64,000 nucleotides of DNA from Posidoniimonas corsicana (GCF_007859765.1 NZ_SIHJ01000001.1:682767-746766); one strand, 5' to 3'. Numbered from the stretch's first letter, positions 54,095 through 63,299 are shown. Program-made: numbers and translations. The notes: generated from the letters alone by a model not told the origin.

Positions 54095-56353
54095 TTGCAC
54101 CTCCGCACCGCCAACCTGACGCTTATCGCCTGCATTCTGTTGCTCGCCGCCGCCCCCGCGGCGGTCGCACAGGACGATGCGCAGCGGGTGGTCGACCGCC
54201 GCCCGTTCGACCAGGTCGTCCTCAAGCAATCAGCAGGCGGCAAAACACTGGAGGTCGCTCCACTGGAACTCCCAGGCCGGCGAGTCCCCCGCCCCTTCCC
54301 GGGAGGGCGGCTGGTGGTCCGGCTGCTCGACCAACCGACCAAGGACTACGAGATCTCCTGGTCCGATATCCAGGACGTGCGGCTCTACGAGCAGATGCTG
54401 ATCTCCGAGGCCAGCCAGCTGACCAAGCAGAAGAAGTTCAATGACGCGTTCGACTACTTCGCGTTCCTGAACAAGAACTACAAGAACCTGCCAGGGCTAG
54501 AGCAGGCGACCGCCCAGTACCTGCAGGCGAACGCGCTCGACGCGTTCCAGAAGAAGGAGTACGACCAGGCCCTCGCCATCCTGCTGAGCCTGTATGACCG
54601 CAACCCTCAGGCCGGCGGCATCGGCCGCGCGGTCGACACGGTCGCCAACAGGATCATCCAGGACTACGTGGGCGCAAACAACCTGCGTGCAGCGCGCGAC
54701 GTGCTCGACGTGGTGGAGAAGCAGTTCCGCGACGCCGACCTGCAGGTCGTCTCGAGCTGGCGTGCAAGGTTCAAGCAGAACGCCACCGATCGGGTCCGCG
54801 AGGGCGCCGGGTCGCTCCGTGATGGCGACTACCGGCAGGCCCGTGACGCCGCCTTCGACGCGCTCGCGATCCTGCCCGATCACCCGCTCGCCAACGAGCT
54901 GCTGCGCAGGGTGACCGAGAAGTACCCCACGATGTCGGTCGGCGTCCGCACCATGGCGCCGCGAGACCTAGAACCGCGGATCGACTCAACCGCATCGCTG
55001 CGGGCGGGCCGGGTCGCGCGGCGGACGATAACAGAGCTGAGCGGCTACAGCCCTGAGGGCGGGGTCTACACCTGCCCGGTGGGCCGGGTCTCGCTGGACG
55101 ACAGCGGCGCCGCGCTGCACTTCGGGTTCACGGAGGAGCGGGCCAAGCAGACACCGTACGAGCTGGCCCGCTGGCTGCTGCGGGCGTCTACGCCCGGTGG
55201 AAGCCAGGCCGTGGCGCCTCTGCCTTCGTTGGTCTCGTCGGTGGCGGTAGATCAGCTCACGGGCTCGCTCACGCTGGAACTCCAGCGCCCGCACGTGAGG
55301 CCGGACGCGATGCTGAGGCTGTCGTCGCTGCGAGAGGCCGGGATCGCGCCGCCACGCGTCTCATTCACCGTTGGCGAATCCACCGACGGCTTGAGCCAGT
55401 TTATCTGCAGCGACCCCGACGCACCGATCGCCGAACTCGAAGAGCGGTACTTGGCCGACGACGGCGAAGCGCTAACCGCGTTGTCGCGAGGCGACGTCAA
55501 GCTGATCGACCGGCTGATGCCGTGGCAGCTGGCGGCGGTCCGCCGAGATCGGTCGCTGGCCGTTGGCAAGTACGAGCTGCCCACGGTCCACGTCCTGATC
55601 CCCACTCACCGCAACCCGCTGCTCGACGCCCGCCCGCTGCGGCGGGCGATGCTGTACGCAATCAATCGCGAGAAGATCCTCAACGAGCTGATCCTGGGAG
55701 GCCGCTCGGAGCTCGGGTTCCAGGTGGTCAGCGGCCCGTTCCCCGCCGGCGTGTCGCTCAGCGACCCAATCCGCTACGGCTACAACGACGGCGTCGAGCC
55801 CCGCCCCTACGACCCCCGCCTGGGAGCGCTGCTCTCCGCGCTGTCGTGGTCGCAGGCGCAGCGGGCCGAGCACGGCAAGGAAGACCCGGCCGACCGCCCG
55901 TTCCCCACGCTCCGCCTAGCGCACAACAGCGACCCGGTGGCGCGCACCGCCTGCCAGTCGATCCAGATGCAGCTCAAGGCGGCCGGTGTGCCCATCGAGG
56001 TGGTGGAACTCAGCGAGGTAGAGCTGCTGTCGGACGAGCCAGACTTTGACCTACGCTACGCAGAGCTGGCGGTGTGGGAGCCGCTGGTCGACGCGGTGAC
56101 TCTGCTGGGTCCCGAGGGCGTCGCCGGACGCTGCAGCGATCCCATGGTGGCGGCGCTTAAACGCCTCGACGACGCCCGCAACTGGGTGGAGGTCGGCGAG
56201 GCGTTGCGGGGCGTGCACGCCCTGGCGGCCGGCGACCTGCCGGTGCTGCCGCTGTGGCAGACGGTCAATTTCTACGCCTACCGCCGCGACCTGAAGGGCC
56301 CAACCGAGAGCTGTGTGTCGCTCTACCAAACCTTGGAGGGCTGGCAGCTATGA
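54095..56353 (+). CDS. TPR protein fused to a family 5 solute-binding-like domain, exported
   Basis: A 752-residue protein if started at the TTG at 54095, which is followed by a signal peptide (LTLIACILLLAAAPAAVAQ). Upstream readings run into the preceding gene. Residues about 100-280 form TPR-like helices (FDYFAFLNKNYKNLPGLEQA; EKKEYDQALAILL-type repeats). Residues about 282-752 resemble family 5 peptide/nickel-binding proteins (LDARPLRRAMLYAINREKIL; ACQSIQMQLKAAGVPIEVVE; LRYAELAVWEPLVDAVTLLG). No ABC permease or ATPase is present, so import is unlikely to be its function. Start codon uncertain. Confidence 0.8.
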   Translation: MHLRTANLTLIACILLLAAAPAAVAQDDAQRVVDRRPFDQVVLKQSAGGKTLEVAPLELPGRRVPRPFPGGRLVVRLLDQPTKDYEISWSDIQDVRLYEQMLISEASQLTKQKKFNDAFDYFAFLNKNYKNLPGLEQATAQYLQANALDAFQKKEYDQALAILLSLYDRNPQAGGIGRAVDTVANRIIQDYVGANNLRAARDVLDVVEKQFRDADLQVVSSWRARFKQNATDRVREGAGSLRDGDYRQARDAAFDALAILPDHPLANELLRRVTEKYPTMSVGVRTMAPRDLEPRIDSTASLRAGRVARRTITELSGYSPEGGVYTCPVGRVSLDDSGAALHFGFTEERAKQTPYELARWLLRASTPGGSQAVAPLPSLVSSVAVDQLTGSLTLELQRPHVRPDAMLRLSSLREAGIAPPRVSFTVGESTDGLSQFICSDPDAPIAELEERYLADDGEALTALSRGDVKLIDRLMPWQLAAVRRDRSLAVGKYELPTVHVLIPTHRNPLLDARPLRRAMLYAINREKILNELILGGRSELGFQVVSGPFPAGVSLSDPIRYGYNDGVEPRPYDPRLGALLSALSWSQAQRAEHGKEDPADRPFPTLRLAHNSDPVARTACQSIQMQLKAAGVPIEVVELSEVELLSDEPDFDLRYAELAVWEPLVDAVTLLGPEGVAGRCSDPMVAALKRLDDARNWVEVGEALRGVHALAAGDLPVLPLWQTVNFYAYRRDLKGPTESCVSLYQTLEGWQL

Positions 56354-57789
56354 CACGGACTCAACGCGTAATCCAGCAAGCACTCCACCTGGCGTCGGTT
56401 GCGGCGTTCGTCGCGACGCTTCTCGCCAGTAGCCACGCCACGGCTCAGAGCAGCACGTGGCGTCTCTCCCCCTACGAGATTCAAATGCTTGTAGCGGTGG
56501 AGTCGGTGACCGCCGGCGACCAAGAGGTTGCCGCCGACGTCGACACCCACGTCAACGAGCGCGCCGACGCGTCGATCGGCGCCCTCTGGGACATGCACAT
56601 CGCGGCGGCCTCGCCAGCGGAGACCCGGCTGGTCGCGGACGCGATCGACGGACAGGCCGCCGCCCGCGAGGCGCTGGTTGAAGGCATCGAGGGCGCCGAC
56701 AAGCTGCTAGTCGCCCAGATCCGCGAGACGCCCCGCGGCGTCTGGGCCCGTGTCGCCGAGTACGACGCCATCCTCATGCGTTGGGGACGACCGGTCGAGG
56801 CCGAGGTCGCGACCCTCTCCCAGGCGCCGGAGGCCGTATTCCGCCTAGCGTGCCAAGCGTTCTCGCCACTGGCCGAGTTTAGCATCTCCCAAGGCGACCC
56901 CAACCTGATCGAGCTAGCGTTCCGCGGCGACCAGCTGCCGCAGCGCCGCGGGGCGCCCGACTGGATCCGCCCCGACGACATCCTGCAGCCGGTGCTCCGG
57001 CAGCTCGACCGGGACGGCGCCGCCACGGCCGAGGGGATCCGTGACGTCCCGTGGACCTACCTGCTGGTGGGCGAGGCCGGCGACAACCCGACCGCCAAGT
57101 TTGTCAGCCACACGCGACGCCCGCTTCCCTCACGCCGACGGGGTCGGGTCGAACGGCTCGCCGTCCGGCTGCCCCGCAGGTCGGCGCCGATCACGCTGCG
57201 TGCGCACGCGAAGGCGGACCCTGCACGAGCCCTGGTCGGCTACCAAGTGTTCATCCAGGACGGTGAGGATGCGGAGCGAGAGCCCGCCGGCGCCACCGGG
57301 CCCGATGGTCGGCTGGTGATCGAGCCGGGCGAGGCGCCCATCCTCATGGCTTACATCAAGAGCGGGTCGCAGCTGGTCGCCAAGGTGCCGGTGGCGCCCG
57401 GCTCAGTAGACGAGATGGACGTTCCGCTCCTCGACGAGACCACGCGGCTCAACGCCGAGGCAAAGCTGGGCATCCTCCGCGAGGACCTGATCGACCTGGT
57501 CGCGCAGCGCAAAATCCTGATTGCGCGCATCGACGCGGCGATCGAGGCCAAGAACTACGACCAGGCCGTCCGCCTAATCACCGACCTCGAGCGGCTGCCC
57601 GCCCGGGCGATCTTCGACCGCCAGCTGCGCAACCTCGAGCAGTCCAGCACGTCGGACGTGCCCATGATCCAGAAGCGGATCGACCGGATCTTCGCCGACA
57701 CCAGAAGCGTGCTCGCGGCGTTCCTGAATCCGAGCGAGATCCAGGGCGTAAAAAGCCGCCTGGCCAACGCGCGGAAGAACGAGGGCTGA
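56350..57789 (+). CDS. Exported protein of unknown function
   Basis: A 479-residue protein. The ATG at 56350 overlaps the stop of the preceding gene (ATGA). Signal peptide in residues 1-33 (LASVAAFVATLLASSHATAQ). The body has no motif I recognise; a middle segment looks like a beta sandwich (VFIQDGEDAEREPAGATGPD, GEAPILMAYIKSG) and the C-terminal 100 residues are helical (LIARIDAAIEAKNYDQAVRL). It is the last gene in this run and meets the oppositely directed kinase gene 22 bases later. Role unknown; coupled translation suggests it belongs to the same complex. Confidence 0.8.
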   Translation: MTRTQRVIQQALHLASVAAFVATLLASSHATAQSSTWRLSPYEIQMLVAVESVTAGDQEVAADVDTHVNERADASIGALWDMHIAAASPAETRLVADAIDGQAAAREALVEGIEGADKLLVAQIRETPRGVWARVAEYDAILMRWGRPVEAEVATLSQAPEAVFRLACQAFSPLAEFSISQGDPNLIELAFRGDQLPQRRGAPDWIRPDDILQPVLRQLDRDGAATAEGIRDVPWTYLLVGEAGDNPTAKFVSHTRRPLPSRRRGRVERLAVRLPRRSAPITLRAHAKADPARALVGYQVFIQDGEDAEREPAGATGPDGRLVIEPGEAPILMAYIKSGSQLVAKVPVAPGSVDEMDVPLLDETTRLNAEAKLGILREDLIDLVAQRKILIARIDAAIEAKNYDQAVRLITDLERLPARAIFDRQLRNLEQSSTSDVPMIQKRIDRIFADTRSVLAAFLNPSEIQGVKSRLANARKNEG

Positions 57790-57810
57790 TCCTACGCCCG
57801 GCGTCGGCCG

Positions 57811-59265
57811 CTAGCCGAGGATCTTCAGCAGCCCCGCGGCGGCGATGCCCAGTGTGCCAAGCAGCGCGAGCCCCGCCACGGCCCACACCGCCACGTCCAG
57901 CGGCTGGGCGGGTGGCGGCGGCGCCAACGGCGGATGGATCGGCGTGGGGGTCTCGCTCGCGATCGGAACCTCGCCCGTGGTGCTGAGGGCGCCGCTGGTC
58001 TGTTGGGCGTCGGGCGTCATGTCGCTCGCCGGGTCGCCGGGCTCTGAGTACGGGTGCGAGTCGGAATCGGTAAGGGTCTCGCTGATGAGGTTCGTCGCCG
58101 CGTGCGCGCCGGACCGGTCGGTGCGGCCCCGCTCGCTCATCACCCGGTCGTAAGCCCGGATGCTCTCGCACACCCGCTCGCGCGACCCCTCCTGCAGCAG
58201 CGGCCGGAGCAGTTCGATGGCGACCGAAGCGGACGGCACCCGGGTCTCGGGGTTCTTGTCCATCAGCAGCGCGATCACCTCGACCACCGTGTCGGGCAGG
58301 TCATGCTGGATGCTCTGCGGGGGGAGCGGCGGCTCGCGCAGGCACCGCCGCATCTTTTCCACCGCATTGCCGCCGGGGTAGGGCACCTTGCCGGTCACCG
58401 CGTAGTAGAGCGTGCAGCCCAGCGAGTAGAGGTCGCTCACCGGGATGATCCGCGTGGGGTCGGAGATCGACTCCGGCGCAAGGTAGTCACACGTGCCCAC
58501 CACCTTCTTCCGTCCGCCGGGGTCGGTCGGCACCTCGTGGTTCAGGTACCACGCCAACCCGAGGTCGGCGAGCTTGACGTCCCCATCCGGGGTGACCAGC
58601 AGGTTGCCGGGCTTCACATCCCGGTGGACGATGCCACGGCGGTGGGCGAACTCCAACCCCTGCGCCGCCTGCAGCACCACCCACGCCGCGGCGTCGGGCG
58701 GCAGCGGCCCGGTGCGGCGGACAAGCCGCCGGAGGTCGACGCCCGGCACGAACTCGGTAACCAGAAAGTAGGTGTCCCCATCGCGGTCGGCGTACGACAC
58801 CCTCACCAGGTTCGGGTGGTTGAGCTGGGCCTGGGCGCGAATCTCTTGCCTGAAGCTGGCGATCGCGTCGGGGCGGCTCTTGCTCCGCGGCAGCACCTTA
58901 ATCGCCTCGACGCGCCCGAGCAGCTGATGCTCGCCCTTGAACACGTGGCCCATGCCGCCCTTGGCGACCGTATCGATGATCGCGTACTGGCCTAGCGTGA
59001 ATTTGGTGCGTCCCTCGCGCAGCTGGTCGACCTGCCACTCGTTGAGGAGTTCGAGCTCAACCAGCTTGGCCGCCAACGCCTGGTCGCCTACCGAGCCGTT
59101 CAGCTCCGCGCGGGCCTCGGCAATCTGCGCAGGGGGAACCAGCCCGCTGGCCAGCAGGGCTTGCTCAAACGGTGTCTGGCCTAGCGGCTTCGACAAGAAC
59201 GCCTCAGTGGTTAACCTAGTGCGGGGCCAGCCCTGTGCGAGGCTCCCCCGGCAGAAACAACGCAC
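57811..59265 (-). CDS. Membrane-anchored serine/threonine protein kinase
   Basis: A 484-residue kinase. N-terminal helical segment (ALLASGLVPPAQIAEARAEL) as in many planctomycete kinases, then the kinase domain: glycine loop AKGGMG (101-106), ATP lysine in EAIKVLP (K123), catalytic HRDVKPGN (Asp 216), DLG (234-236) in place of DFG, and GTCDYLAPES. A Pro/Ser/Thr-rich linker follows, then a C-terminal membrane helix (about 462-482), with the kinase in the cytosol. The GTG start at 59265 is uncertain; a TTG at 59196, preceded by GAGG, would remove 23 odd residues. An AT-rich stretch near 59291-59300 may hold the promoter. Confidence 0.92.
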   Translation of the reverse strand: MRCFCRGSLAQGWPRTRLTTEAFLSKPLGQTPFEQALLASGLVPPAQIAEARAELNGSVGDQALAAKLVELELLNEWQVDQLREGRTKFTLGQYAIIDTVAKGGMGHVFKGEHQLLGRVEAIKVLPRSKSRPDAIASFRQEIRAQAQLNHPNLVRVSYADRDGDTYFLVTEFVPGVDLRRLVRRTGPLPPDAAAWVVLQAAQGLEFAHRRGIVHRDVKPGNLLVTPDGDVKLADLGLAWYLNHEVPTDPGGRKKVVGTCDYLAPESISDPTRIIPVSDLYSLGCTLYYAVTGKVPYPGGNAVEKMRRCLREPPLPPQSIQHDLPDTVVEVIALLMDKNPETRVPSASVAIELLRPLLQEGSRERVCESIRAYDRVMSERGRTDRSGAHAATNLISETLTDSDSHPYSEPGDPASDMTPDAQQTSGALSTTGEVPIASETPTPIHPPLAPPPPAQPLDVAVWAVAGLALLGTLGIAAAGLLKILG

Positions 59266-59344
59266 CGGGATACGATACGCCAGTAGGCTTCTTTATTATT
59301 GCACGATTCTCGAAGGGATCTGCGCGTCGCCCCCACAGTCGCTG

Positions 59345-60028
59345 CTACTCACCCGCCTTGTCGGCCGCGTGCTGGGCCCATTCGGGCCATGTGCGGGGCA
59401 GGGGACACCTGAGCGTCAGCGGCTCGCGTCGCACCGGGTGCTCTACCGCGAGCCGCCAGGCGTGCAGCCGGATGCCCTGCTTCAGCGGGGTCGGGCTGCC
59501 GTACTTGCGGTCGCCGACGATCGGGCAGCCGATCTTGGCCAGCTGAACGCGGATCTGGTGCTTCCGCCCGGTCACCGGCTTGACCAGGAGGAGCGAGTGC
59601 TCGCCGCGGCAGACGAGCGTTTCGTAGCTCAGCTCGGCGCGGGTGGCGTCCTCGGCCCCGCTGTTCGTGACGTGGACCTTCCGGTGGCGTTCGTCCTTGC
59701 GGAGGAAGTGCTCGAGCCGCGCTTGCTCGGGGTCGGGTCGTCCCTCCACCAGCGCCAGGTACTGCTTGCCCACTTCCCGGTCCCGGAACGCGGCGCTCAG
59801 GCGGGACGCGGCTTTGGAGGTGCGGGCCATCAGCACCACGCCGGTCACCGGCGCGTCCAGGCGGCTCACGACGCCCAGGTACACATTGCCTGTCTTCTGG
59901 TACTTCCGCGCCAGGTACTGCTTGGCCTGGTCGAGAAGCGTCTCGACGCCCTGGGGCGTTCCCATCGTCGCGACGCCCGGCGGTTTTACGACCGCGAGCA
60001 GGTGATTATCCTCGTACAGTACCTGCAT
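59345..60028 (-). CDS. RluA family pseudouridine synthase
   Basis: A 227-residue enzyme that converts uridine to pseudouridine in ribosomal or transfer RNA. VVKPPGVATMG at the N-terminus, the catalytic VSRLDAPVTGVVLMA (Asp 58) and the PVTGRKHQIRVQLA and GCPIVGDRKYG blocks are those of the RluA group. Shorter than RluD (no S4 domain), like RluA/RluC C-terminal part alone. The target site cannot be told from sequence. It lies upstream of the kinase gene on the same strand with about 79 bases between them. Confidence 0.93.
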   Translation of the reverse strand: MQVLYEDNHLLAVVKPPGVATMGTPQGVETLLDQAKQYLARKYQKTGNVYLGVVSRLDAPVTGVVLMARTSKAASRLSAAFRDREVGKQYLALVEGRPDPEQARLEHFLRKDERHRKVHVTNSGAEDATRAELSYETLVCRGEHSLLLVKPVTGRKHQIRVQLAKIGCPIVGDRKYGSPTPLKQGIRLHAWRLAVEHPVRREPLTLRCPLPRTWPEWAQHAADKAGE

Positions 60029-60069
60029 TTCGCGGCGTGACTTACCTTAGCGTCTAGTGAGTTGAGAGC

Positions 60070-60681
60070 ATGAAGCGATTAGTCTTGGCGAGCGGATCGC
60101 CCCGCCGACGCGAGTTGCTGGCCGACGCCGGCATCGAGTTTAACCTCTTCCCGCCGTGCGACTCGGCCGAGGCCGACGCGCCGCGGCTGCCGGACCCTAC
60201 CAGCTTGGTGTGCGACCTGGCCCGACGCAAGGCCGAGGATGTCGTCAGGCGGATCGCCGACCAAGGGGACCCGCCGGCGTGGGTGTTGGCGGCGGACACG
60301 ATCGCAGAGTGCAACGGTCAGGTGCTTGGCAAGCCGGCCGACCGCGACGACGCCCGCCGCATCCTGCTCACGCTCAGCGGAACCGAGCACCGCGTGCTGA
60401 CCGGCGTCTGCTTGTGGGGGACTGACGCCCCCGAACCGGCCGAGTGTTGGCACAGCGAGTCGGTGCTAATGATGGACAGCCTCACCGATGACTGGCTGGA
60501 AGACTACCTGGACAGCGACGCCTGGCGCGGCAAAGCGGGCGCCTTCGGCTACCAGGACGGGCTCGGGTTTGTGCGGATTATCGCTGGCAGCGAATCAAAC
60601 GTCGTCGGGCTGCCGATGGACGAGGTTCGCGAGATGCTGCGGCGACATGCAGGTTGGAACGAGTCTCCAGAGCAGCCATAA
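60070..60681 (+). CDS. maf: Maf family nucleotide pyrophosphatase
   Basis: A 203-residue enzyme that hydrolyses non-canonical or excess nucleoside triphosphates. The signature LASGSPRRRELL is at residues 6-17, then VLAADTIAECNGQVLGKP with the catalytic Asp, and GKAGAFGYQDG and SNVVGLP near the end, all typical of Maf. The start has GAGAG upstream. It is divergent from the RluA gene, with a gap of 41 bases, so the two may share a promoter region. Confidence 0.93.
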   Translation: MKRLVLASGSPRRRELLADAGIEFNLFPPCDSAEADAPRLPDPTSLVCDLARRKAEDVVRRIADQGDPPAWVLAADTIAECNGQVLGKPADRDDARRILLTLSGTEHRVLTGVCLWGTDAPEPAECWHSESVLMMDSLTDDWLEDYLDSDAWRGKAGAFGYQDGLGFVRIIAGSESNVVGLPMDEVREMLRRHAGWNESPEQP

Positions 60682-60718
60682 TGGTGGGTCCTCCCCCAGA
60701 ATCCCCTCAAGGCCGTCT

Positions 60719-61969
60719 ATGTCTCCGAAGCCGCTCCGCGTGTGCCCGCTGGTTCTACTCACTCTCGCCGCCGGCTTGAGCCACGGAGAATCCACGAGCA
60801 AAGTTGGGATCTCCGCCGAGAAGCCCGCCAGCGGTCCCTTCGTCGAGACCGACCACGGCTTCATGGTTCCCTACGAGCAATCCATCCCGGGCGCCGGGGT
60901 AAAGTTCAAGATGACGCCCATCCCGGGCGGCGTCGTGACGCTAGGACCGCGGGGCGACGCGTCAGAAGCAGAGCCCAACAGCCAGTCGCCTCCCGTTCAG
61001 GTGAAGATTCCGCCCTACTGGATGGCGACCACCGAGGTCACCTGGGCGCAGTACAAGCCGTTCATGGCGCTCAACAGCACGTTCGGCGAACTCGCCTATC
61101 TCCGCGGCCTGCTCTACGACGGAAGCCCCAAGCTTGAGAAGGCGCTGGCCAGCCGCACCGCCCTCAAGGCGGCCATCGATGCGACGCCCACAACCGTCGA
61201 CGGCATCACGGCGCCCACGGCGCTTTACGATCCGTCCACCACGTACTACTCAGGCGAGGACCCTAATCTGCCGGCCGTGACCATGACCGCCTACGCGGCC
61301 CGGCAGTACACTAAGTGGCTGAGCGTGCTCACCGGCGAGCCGTACCGGCTGCCGAGCGAGGCCGAGTGGGAGCACGCCGCCCGCGCTGGCGCCGACGGCG
61401 ACGCCCCGGCCGGCGATCTCGACGCCGCCGCGTGGTACGAGGCGAACAGCGACTACGTCGCACACCCGGTCGGCGAGAAGACGGCCAACGCGTTCGGCCT
61501 GCACGACATGATTGGCAACGCCGCCGAGTGGGTGCTCGACGTGCCCCACAAGTCGGCGGCGTCCAACGGGCCGCTCACGTGGCGGCAGGCGATCGGCAAG
61601 CCGGAGCAGCAGTTCCCGCGGATCGCGAAGGGGGGCTTCTACGAGTCCGAGCCGGCCGACGCCACGTTCGCAGCGCGGCTGCTCTCGGTCGACGAGGACT
61701 GGAAGGCGTCCGACCCGAACATCCCGCTCAGCCCCTGGTGGTTCACCGATGACCCGTCGATGGGGATCGGTTTCCGACTGGTCCGCCCGTTGGATTCGAT
61801 GTCTGAAGAGGTTAAGGCGGTGGCGTGGGAGTTTGATTCCCCCGACCTGCAGCGTGACGTAGAGCAGCGTGTCCGCGAGGGCCGCGGCAAGCTGCAGTCC
61901 ATCGACGCGACGCTGCCCGAGGTCGTCAAGCAGCTTGCCGACCCCGATGTCCGCAAGCTGATGGAGTAG
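60719..61969 (+). CDS. Exported SUMF1/FGE-domain protein
   Basis: A 416-residue exported protein starting MSPKPLRVCPLVLLTL, with a signal peptide in residues 1-24. The rest is a formylglycine-generating-enzyme (SUMF1) fold: FKMTPIPGGVVTLGP, PPYWMATTEVTWAQYKPFM, AARQYTKWLSVLTGEPYRLP, SEAEWEHAARAG, NAFGLHDMIGNAAEWVLD and GIGFRLVRPL. The catalytic Cys pair of true FGE enzymes is not seen after GNAAEW (the place reads VLDVPHKSA), so it is probably a non-catalytic, binding version. It follows maf with a 37-base gap. Confidence 0.88.
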   Translation: MSPKPLRVCPLVLLTLAAGLSHGESTSKVGISAEKPASGPFVETDHGFMVPYEQSIPGAGVKFKMTPIPGGVVTLGPRGDASEAEPNSQSPPVQVKIPPYWMATTEVTWAQYKPFMALNSTFGELAYLRGLLYDGSPKLEKALASRTALKAAIDATPTTVDGITAPTALYDPSTTYYSGEDPNLPAVTMTAYAARQYTKWLSVLTGEPYRLPSEAEWEHAARAGADGDAPAGDLDAAAWYEANSDYVAHPVGEKTANAFGLHDMIGNAAEWVLDVPHKSAASNGPLTWRQAIGKPEQQFPRIAKGGFYESEPADATFAARLLSVDEDWKASDPNIPLSPWWFTDDPSMGIGFRLVRPLDSMSEEVKAVAWEFDSPDLQRDVEQRVREGRGKLQSIDATLPEVVKQLADPDVRKLME

Positions 61970-61997
61970 CGCGGAGGGCGAGCCGCCGCCCGCCGGC

Positions 61998-62025
61998 GGG
62001 GGCTTAGCCCCAATTCAGGTTGGGG
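61998..62025 (+). promoter_or_regulatory. Two mutually exclusive hairpins ahead of the oxidoreductase gene
   Basis: GGGGC-TTA-GCCCC (61999-62011) and CCCCAA-TTCAGG-TTGGGG (62008-62025) share the CCCC segment, so only one can form at a time. No T-run follows. This could be chance in GC-rich DNA. Confidence 0.25.
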
Positions 62026-62103
62026 AATCGGCCCGCCATTCGCTATATTCGGGGCGGTCGGCAGGAAGCCGTGCACAGCACGCCAGGCAGCGGACGGTAA
62101 CAC

Positions 62104-63114
62104 TTGAAGTTCAGACTCGGCCTCATTGGACTCGGCCCCTCCTGGGCCACGCGGCACAAACCCGCGCTGCACGCGTTGTCCACTCGGTTCCAGGTCCGGG
62201 CGGTCTGCGACCCGGTCGCCCACCGCGCCGAGCAGGTCGCCAACGAGCTTGGCGCCCGCCCGATGGAGGGTTTCCGGGCGCTGGCCGCCTGCGAGGACGT
62301 CGACGCGGTAATGCTGCTTTCGGCCCGCTGGTTCGGCGCGCTGCCGATCCTGGCCGCCTGTGACTTTGGCAAGGCCGTTTACTGCGGCGCTTCGGTCAAC
62401 CTCGAGGCCCAGCAGGCCGCGACCCTGCGGGACCGGGTGGCCAACGCGGGCATCGCCTTCATGGCGGAATTCCCTAAGCGTCTCGCGCCGGCCACGACGC
62501 GTCTGCAGGAGCTCATGGCGACCCGGCTCGGCCGGCCGCGCCTAATCTTCTGCAACCAGCGTTACGCCTCCCGCGGCGACGACGGCGACGGCCCCGCCAA
62601 CATGCGGCGGCTGGTCGAGATGGTCGACTGGTGCTGCTACGTTGCCGGTCGTGAAGTGCAGAGCGTCACGGGCGCCGCCCACGAGACCGGCCCGCACACG
62701 CCGTCGGTCTCCGAGGCGTGCGGCGACTACTCGCTGATGACGCTCGGCTTCCGACCCGGCCCGGGCGAGGGTTGCGGCGTGATGGCGCAGATCGCGTGCG
62801 GCAGCTATGTCTCGAGCGCGTGGTCCGACGCGGCGTCGTTCCGCAGGCCGGCGGAGCTGCAGGTGGTGTGCGAGCGGGGCATCGCGTTCTTGGACCTCCC
62901 CAATCGCCTCGTCTGGTTCGACGACGCCGGTCAGCACACCGAGTCGCTCGACTCCGAGCGGCCGGTCGGCGAGCAGCTGCTGATGCAGTTCCACCGCGCC
63001 GTGTCGAGCCTGGTGCTCAAGAGCTCCGGCCTAGAGGACGCCTACCGGGCGGCCACGCTGGTGATCGCCGGGCAGACCAGCCACCGCGAGGGACGCCGGA
63101 TCGAGCTCTCCTAG
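62104..63114 (+). CDS. Gfo/Idh/MocA-like protein without the EKP motif
   Basis: A 336-residue protein starting at a TTG (KFRLGLIGLGPSWATRH). The N-terminal GLIGLGPSW is a variant Rossmann glycine loop and DAVMLLSARWFGALPILAA matches the second half of the nucleotide domain. Where family members have the catalytic EKP the sequence reads KAVYCGASVNLEAQQ, so the active Lys is missing. The C-terminal domain is of the usual size. It may be a non-catalytic or changed-function member. No signal peptide. It lies between the SUMF1 protein and transketolase genes, without an obvious partner. Confidence 0.82.
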   Translation: MKFRLGLIGLGPSWATRHKPALHALSTRFQVRAVCDPVAHRAEQVANELGARPMEGFRALAACEDVDAVMLLSARWFGALPILAACDFGKAVYCGASVNLEAQQAATLRDRVANAGIAFMAEFPKRLAPATTRLQELMATRLGRPRLIFCNQRYASRGDDGDGPANMRRLVEMVDWCCYVAGREVQSVTGAAHETGPHTPSVSEACGDYSLMTLGFRPGPGEGCGVMAQIACGSYVSSAWSDAASFRRPAELQVVCERGIAFLDLPNRLVWFDDAGQHTESLDSERPVGEQLLMQFHRAVSSLVLKSSGLEDAYRAATLVIAGQTSHREGRRIELS

Positions 63115-63220
63115 GGTCCGAGTTGCAAGCCCGGACGGCGTGGATTCGGTAATTTGACCTTGCCGCTACCGTCGGTCGGGTGGGCACGGCGGATCCACCG
63201 GCGGTAAACCCGGGGCATCG

Positions 63221-63250
63221 TTGACAGTCTGAGCAGGCGACACCTAGACT
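63221..63250 (+). promoter_or_regulatory. Sigma-70-like promoter of the transketolase gene
   Basis: TTGACA at 63221-63226, an 18-base spacer and TAGACT at 63245-63250. The start of transcription would fall near 63257, about 43 bases before the ATG of the transketolase gene. It is the clearest promoter in the window. Confidence 0.7.
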
Positions 63251-63299
63251 GACGCCATTCGTTGCAGGCTTCCGTACCCGTTAGTGAGACTCCCCCTCC

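Noticed and set aside
58054-58995. A 313-codon plus-strand frame opposite the kinase gene
   Set aside because: Kinase motifs are complete on the minus strand; the plus-strand frame has none.
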